The notes under the pieces were generated by a model. That model saw only the letters and a list, made by a program, of their open reading frames with translations. It searched no databases and was not told the origin of the DNA. Below are positions 61,509 through 64,000 of a stretch of DNA of 64,000 nucleotides, piece after piece. Source of the DNA: Virgibacillus sp. NKC19-3 (GTDB lineage: Bacteria; Bacillota; Bacilli; Bacillales; Amphibacillaceae); contig NZ_JAGYHC010000001.1 in the NCBI RefSeq assembly GCF_019837165.1, forward strand, positions 1,116,001-1,180,000, read 5' to 3'. How positions within the stretch are numbered: position 1 is the stretch's first letter; each line of letters opens with the position of its first letter. The translations under genes were made by a program, and so were the position numbers.

Positions 61509-62075
61509 TTATAAAATAGATTGCAACTTCCTTTCATCCAAATCTCTACGCAATTTCCGCCGGGCTTCTTTCCCCCAACTCTTCACAGCCTCAACTGAAA
61601 CATCCTCCTGCTCGGCAATCTGCTTAACCGGCATGGTCTCAATAATGTAGTACTTTACCCATTTCCATTGATTTTCTGTCAACCGCCCTCGTATTTCCTG
61701 CCAAAATTCCGCATCGTATAGCGTACGATCTGATTCGGCTACTTTCATTACCGGATAAGTGGCACCACCGTTTCGATAATAATTGCCATCATCAACCTGA
61801 GTCTTCTTTGCTTGCAGGTAATGCTTCACATTTTCCTGTTGTTTATTTTGTTTGCGCATCAAATCGATCATACGATTGCGAATCGTATAGTTAAAGTATG
61901 TCGCCATTGGTCCTTTGTCCGGTTGATATTTCTCATACGCATTCCACATTGCAACTAGTCCTTCCGTGTAAAACTCTTGATGTGTGTCTCTAATATTCAG
62001 TTTGTGAATATGGTAATGAATTCTCCGTTCATTCTGCTTGAAAATCTCTTCGAACGTTACATTGTCTTTATCCAT
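61509..62075 (-). CDS. sigma-70-family RNA polymerase sigma factor
   Basis: 188 residues; ATG after GAGGGGAG. Region 2: EFYTEGLVAMWNAYEKYQPDKGPMATYFNYTIRNRMIDLMRKQ, the core- and -10-binding part. Region 4: RLTENQWKWVKYYIIETMPVKQIAEQEDVSVEAVKSWGKEARRKLR, a normal HTH for -35 binding. A 45-residue variable linker joins them. No anti-sigma gene is adjacent, so it is not a standard ECF pair. Its promoter holds a LexA-like box in the spacer, pointing to DNA-damage control. Regulon unknown. Confidence 0.88.
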   Translation of the reverse strand: MDKDNVTFEEIFKQNERRIHYHIHKLNIRDTHQEFYTEGLVAMWNAYEKYQPDKGPMATYFNYTIRNRMIDLMRKQNKQQENVKHYLQAKKTQVDDGNYYRNGGATYPVMKVAESDRTLYDAEFWQEIRGRLTENQWKWVKYYIIETMPVKQIAEQEDVSVEAVKSWGKEARRKLRRDLDERKLQSIL

Positions 62076-62224
62076 TTATAATATCTCCCCTCGTCTAAAA
62101 AGCAATGCTTCATAGAACTCTCTTTTTCATTACTATCGTAGCGAAAATCGGTATGGTGGCATGAAAATGGCGTTTTTTTCATGTGACCTTCTGGGGGTCT
62201 ATTAACAATAGTAATATAGCCTGA

Positions 62225-62253
62225 TTATAGAACAAATGTTCCTGTTTGTAAAG
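62225..62253 (-). promoter_or_regulatory. sigma-gene promoter with LexA-like box in the spacer
   Basis: On the minus strand TTTACA (62248-62253), 17-base spacer, TATAAT (62225-62230). The last 12 spacer bases are GAACATTTGTTC (62231-62242), which fits the Gram-positive LexA core GAACnnnnGTTC. The leader to the start codon is about 145 bases and contains an ATGAAAA/TTTTCAT hairpin near 62160-62182. Confidence 0.75.
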
Positions 62254-62466
62254 CGTTTGCTATCATATTTTTAGCACGATTGTTCGGTTTTCTTTTTTCT
62301 GCAAGTGATGAGGAGGATTGTTTATATCATATTGCATCATGATAAGCTTTTTAGATAGGGGCGTTCAGATTGATAACTTCACAGTGAAGGTGGCTACTTG
62401 CATAATGAAACAATAGGAATAAACCTTTCATGTAAATGAGAGATTTCTTTTGATATAATAACGTTT

Positions 62467-62611
62467 AACAAAATGGTAGAAATAGTGGCTATAAAATGAG
62501 CCATTTTGTTAGAATGTTAAAAAATAACAAACAGAATGAAAGAGAATATATAGAAGGGGGCAAATGCTTCCATCTAATTCAAGTAATCTTGAAAATGAAA
62601 TGATTTTGTAA
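62467..62611 (+). other. structured leader of the MFS gene with a tiny ORF
   Basis: AACAAAATGG (62467-62476) pairs perfectly with CCATTTTGTT (62501-62510); the loop offers a competing GGCT/AGCC stem. About 50 bases on, AGAAGGGGG precedes a 15-codon ORF at 62564-62611 (MLPSNSSNLENEMIL). This could be a translated leader controlling the MFS gene, but the short spacing before its ATG makes that uncertain. The remaining gap from 62254 shows nothing. Confidence 0.4.
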
Positions 62612-62679
62612 CAAAGAGGTACATACTTCATCCGAGTTCGCTTGATGGCCTTATCATTAACGTTATCCTAACGAAGAAG

Positions 62680-63921
62680 GTGTTTGCTATTCATATCGAA
62701 AATAATAATAAACATAAGCGCAATATCGTTATCATTGCTTTAGTTACCGCTTGCTGTCTGCTTGGCGATTCCATGCTTTATATTGCGCTTCCGATTTATT
62801 GGAGAGAGGCTGGCTTGGATGGGATTTGGCAAGTGGGTGTGCTACTTGCTGTTAATCGGTTTGTTCGTTTACCGCTAAATCCCCTCGTTGGCTGGATGTA
62901 TGAAAGAATCCCCTTGAAAAAGGGGCTATTATTTGCTGTTATTCTTAGCGTGATTACAACTGCGGGTTATGGATTGGCCACGGGTTTTTTGGCGTGGTTG
63001 ATCCTTCGTTGTTTATGGGGACTTGCTTGGGCGTTTTTGCGTATTGGCGGATTATCGACCGTGGCTGTTCACGGTGACCCTCATAAGCAAGGGGAAGCGA
63101 TGGGCTTATATAATGGTCTTCATCGATTGGGAAGTCTTGTGGGCATGCTTGTCGGCGGTGTATTGACGCCGTTTTTAGGACTAACCTGGATATCCCTGTC
63201 ATTTGGTCTTGTTTCCGGTATTGGCGTGGTTTTATTAGGTGTATTCTTTCAAGGTGAAACGCTCTTATCAAAATCAAGGTCGAAGGGAAGAAAGAAAAGC
63301 ATTCTTGGGCTTGATATATTAAAGCATCATGTGCTTATCATGAGCAGTGGTTTCTTTATTACGTTTATCATACAAGGGGTACTTATGGCAACGTTATCCT
63401 CCCTGATCATTTATCATTATGGGGAAGAGGTAAAAGTGCTGAATGTTATTATTGCTGCTTCTGCTCTTTCAGGAGGGCTGCAAGCATTACGATGGATGTG
63501 GGAGCCTTTTTTAGCGACGAAGGTTGGTCTTTGGTCGGATGGCTCAAAAGGGAGGAAGCCATTTTTAATCGGATCCTTACTTGTGGGAAGTGTAAGCTTT
63601 CCACTATTAGCCTTTTCCTTCTTCCCTTTGATTTGGATCCTCATTACAATAGGTGCTTTGTTGACGTCTACAGCATTAACAACGCTCATTGATGCAATAG
63701 CTGCTGATCATTCACAGAAAGCTGGAGCCGTTCGCTTCTTCACCTATTATACAGTAGTTCAGGATATGGGAGCAGCCTGTGGCCCTTTTATTGGCTACCT
63801 CTTGCTATCATTCACATTTGGCTATGAAATACTCTATATCGGATGCGCCACACTCCTCGTCGTATTAGCAGTAAGTTGGAGCGTTCGCGGGACACGGGGA
63901 CAGGAACAGCGTCCCATTTAA
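62680..63921 (+). CDS. MFS transporter
   Basis: 413 residues, twelve hydrophobic segments. GTG at 62680 has AAGAAGG directly before it; no other start is available because stops lie upstream. MFS signatures: NPLVGWMYERIPLKKGLLFAV (loop 2-3 motif), LRCLWGLAWAFLRIGGLSTVAVHGDPHKQGEAMGLYNGLHRLGSLVGMLVGG, and KVGLWSDGSKGRKPFLIG in the second half. Substrate unknown; drug or metabolite export is likely. The last dozen codons run into a GGGACA-type repeat, so the natural C-terminus may have been replaced. Confidence 0.83.
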   Translation: MFAIHIENNNKHKRNIVIIALVTACCLLGDSMLYIALPIYWREAGLDGIWQVGVLLAVNRFVRLPLNPLVGWMYERIPLKKGLLFAVILSVITTAGYGLATGFLAWLILRCLWGLAWAFLRIGGLSTVAVHGDPHKQGEAMGLYNGLHRLGSLVGMLVGGVLTPFLGLTWISLSFGLVSGIGVVLLGVFFQGETLLSKSRSKGRKKSILGLDILKHHVLIMSSGFFITFIIQGVLMATLSSLIIYHYGEEVKVLNVIIAASALSGGLQALRWMWEPFLATKVGLWSDGSKGRKPFLIGSLLVGSVSFPLLAFSFFPLIWILITIGALLTSTALTTLIDAIAADHSQKAGAVRFFTYYTVVQDMGAACGPFIGYLLLSFTFGYEILYIGCATLLVVLAVSWSVRGTRGQEQRPI

Positions 63922-63957
63922 ACCGTTGCTTGGGACAAGGGACCTGTCCCTTTGTCC
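63905..63957 (+). repeat. GGGACA-type repeat and terminator-like hairpin
   Basis: After GGACAGGAACAGCGTCCC, which overlaps the MFS stop, GGACAAGGGAC (63933-63943) pairs with GTCCCTTTGTCC (63946-63957) around two bases with one bulge. GGGACA/TGTCCC blocks of this style recur between genes in many Bacillus-group genomes. It can work as a terminator although the T-run is short. Confidence 0.6.
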
Positions 63958-64000
63958 TAAAAGAGGAAGTGTCTGTCAAATTTCCCTCTTGACTTGAAAT

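Overview
The window looks like chromosomal DNA of a low-GC Gram-positive Bacillaceae species, probably a halotolerant relative of Oceanobacillus or Virgibacillus. Evidence for this: AT-rich intergenic DNA, strong AGGAGG ribosome-binding sites with frequent TTG/GTG starts, many Bacillus-type families (YitT, YetF, LCP, SwrC, YkkCD/GdnCD, DUF72, ZagA-like GTPases), and very acidic extracytoplasmic proteins. Genus is inference. No rRNA, tRNA, CRISPR, prophage or intact insertion sequence was seen.

Layout. 1-6.1 kb: small membrane and secreted proteins, a polysaccharide deacetylase followed by an LCP cell-wall ligase, and a YitT transporter. 6.2-11.7 kb: a secreted peptide gene, debris of an ABC permease, then a lantibiotic/bacitracin-immunity-type ABC exporter with its own two-component system, whose response regulator seems frameshifted at its C-terminus. 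11.8-12.7 kb: guanidine-I riboswitch and guanidinium exporter pair. 12.8-16.6 kb: MATE transporter and divergent TetR with repeated operators, then a second LCP gene preceded by the last codons of a lost deacetylase. 17-21.8 kb: a small XRE regulator with membrane partner, a membrane serine hydrolase, a TetR/quinone reductase pair and a GIY-YIG protein. 21.8-28 kb: LysR-controlled crotonase, TRAP transporter and CoA-transferase operon for an unidentified organic acid. 28.3-30.1 kb: nucleoside hydrolase coupled to an APH(6)-like kinase. 30.6-43.9 kb: two ABC exporters, DUF72, cupin, YetF/DUF4363 and a SwrC-type RND pump, two of these loci controlled by TetR proteins with similar operators.

44.1-52.5 kb is a zinc-starvation island under Zur boxes: ZinT-domain lipoprotein, zinc-free S14, three COG0523 (CxCC) GTPases, an FAD oxidoreductase with a cysteine tail, a FeoB-like transporter and a dCTP deaminase. 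Together they suggest zinc uptake, zinc delivery and replacement of zinc enzymes. 52.5-58.8 kb: LysR/RibD-like reductase pair, MFS pump, and a MerR protein with a 19-bp-spacer promoter before a PQQ-type sugar dehydrogenase and an aldo/keto reductase. 58.8-64 kb: a Fic enzyme gene overlapping a 28-codon ORF that carries the Fic-inhibition motif, a CvpA protein, a Fur-box flavin reductase, a sigma factor whose promoter spacer contains a LexA-like box, and an MFS pump ending in a GGGACA-type repeat.

The observations most worth follow-up are the zinc island with its FeoB-like transporter and dCTP deaminase, the Fic/micro-antitoxin pair, and the apparently SOS-controlled sigma factor.
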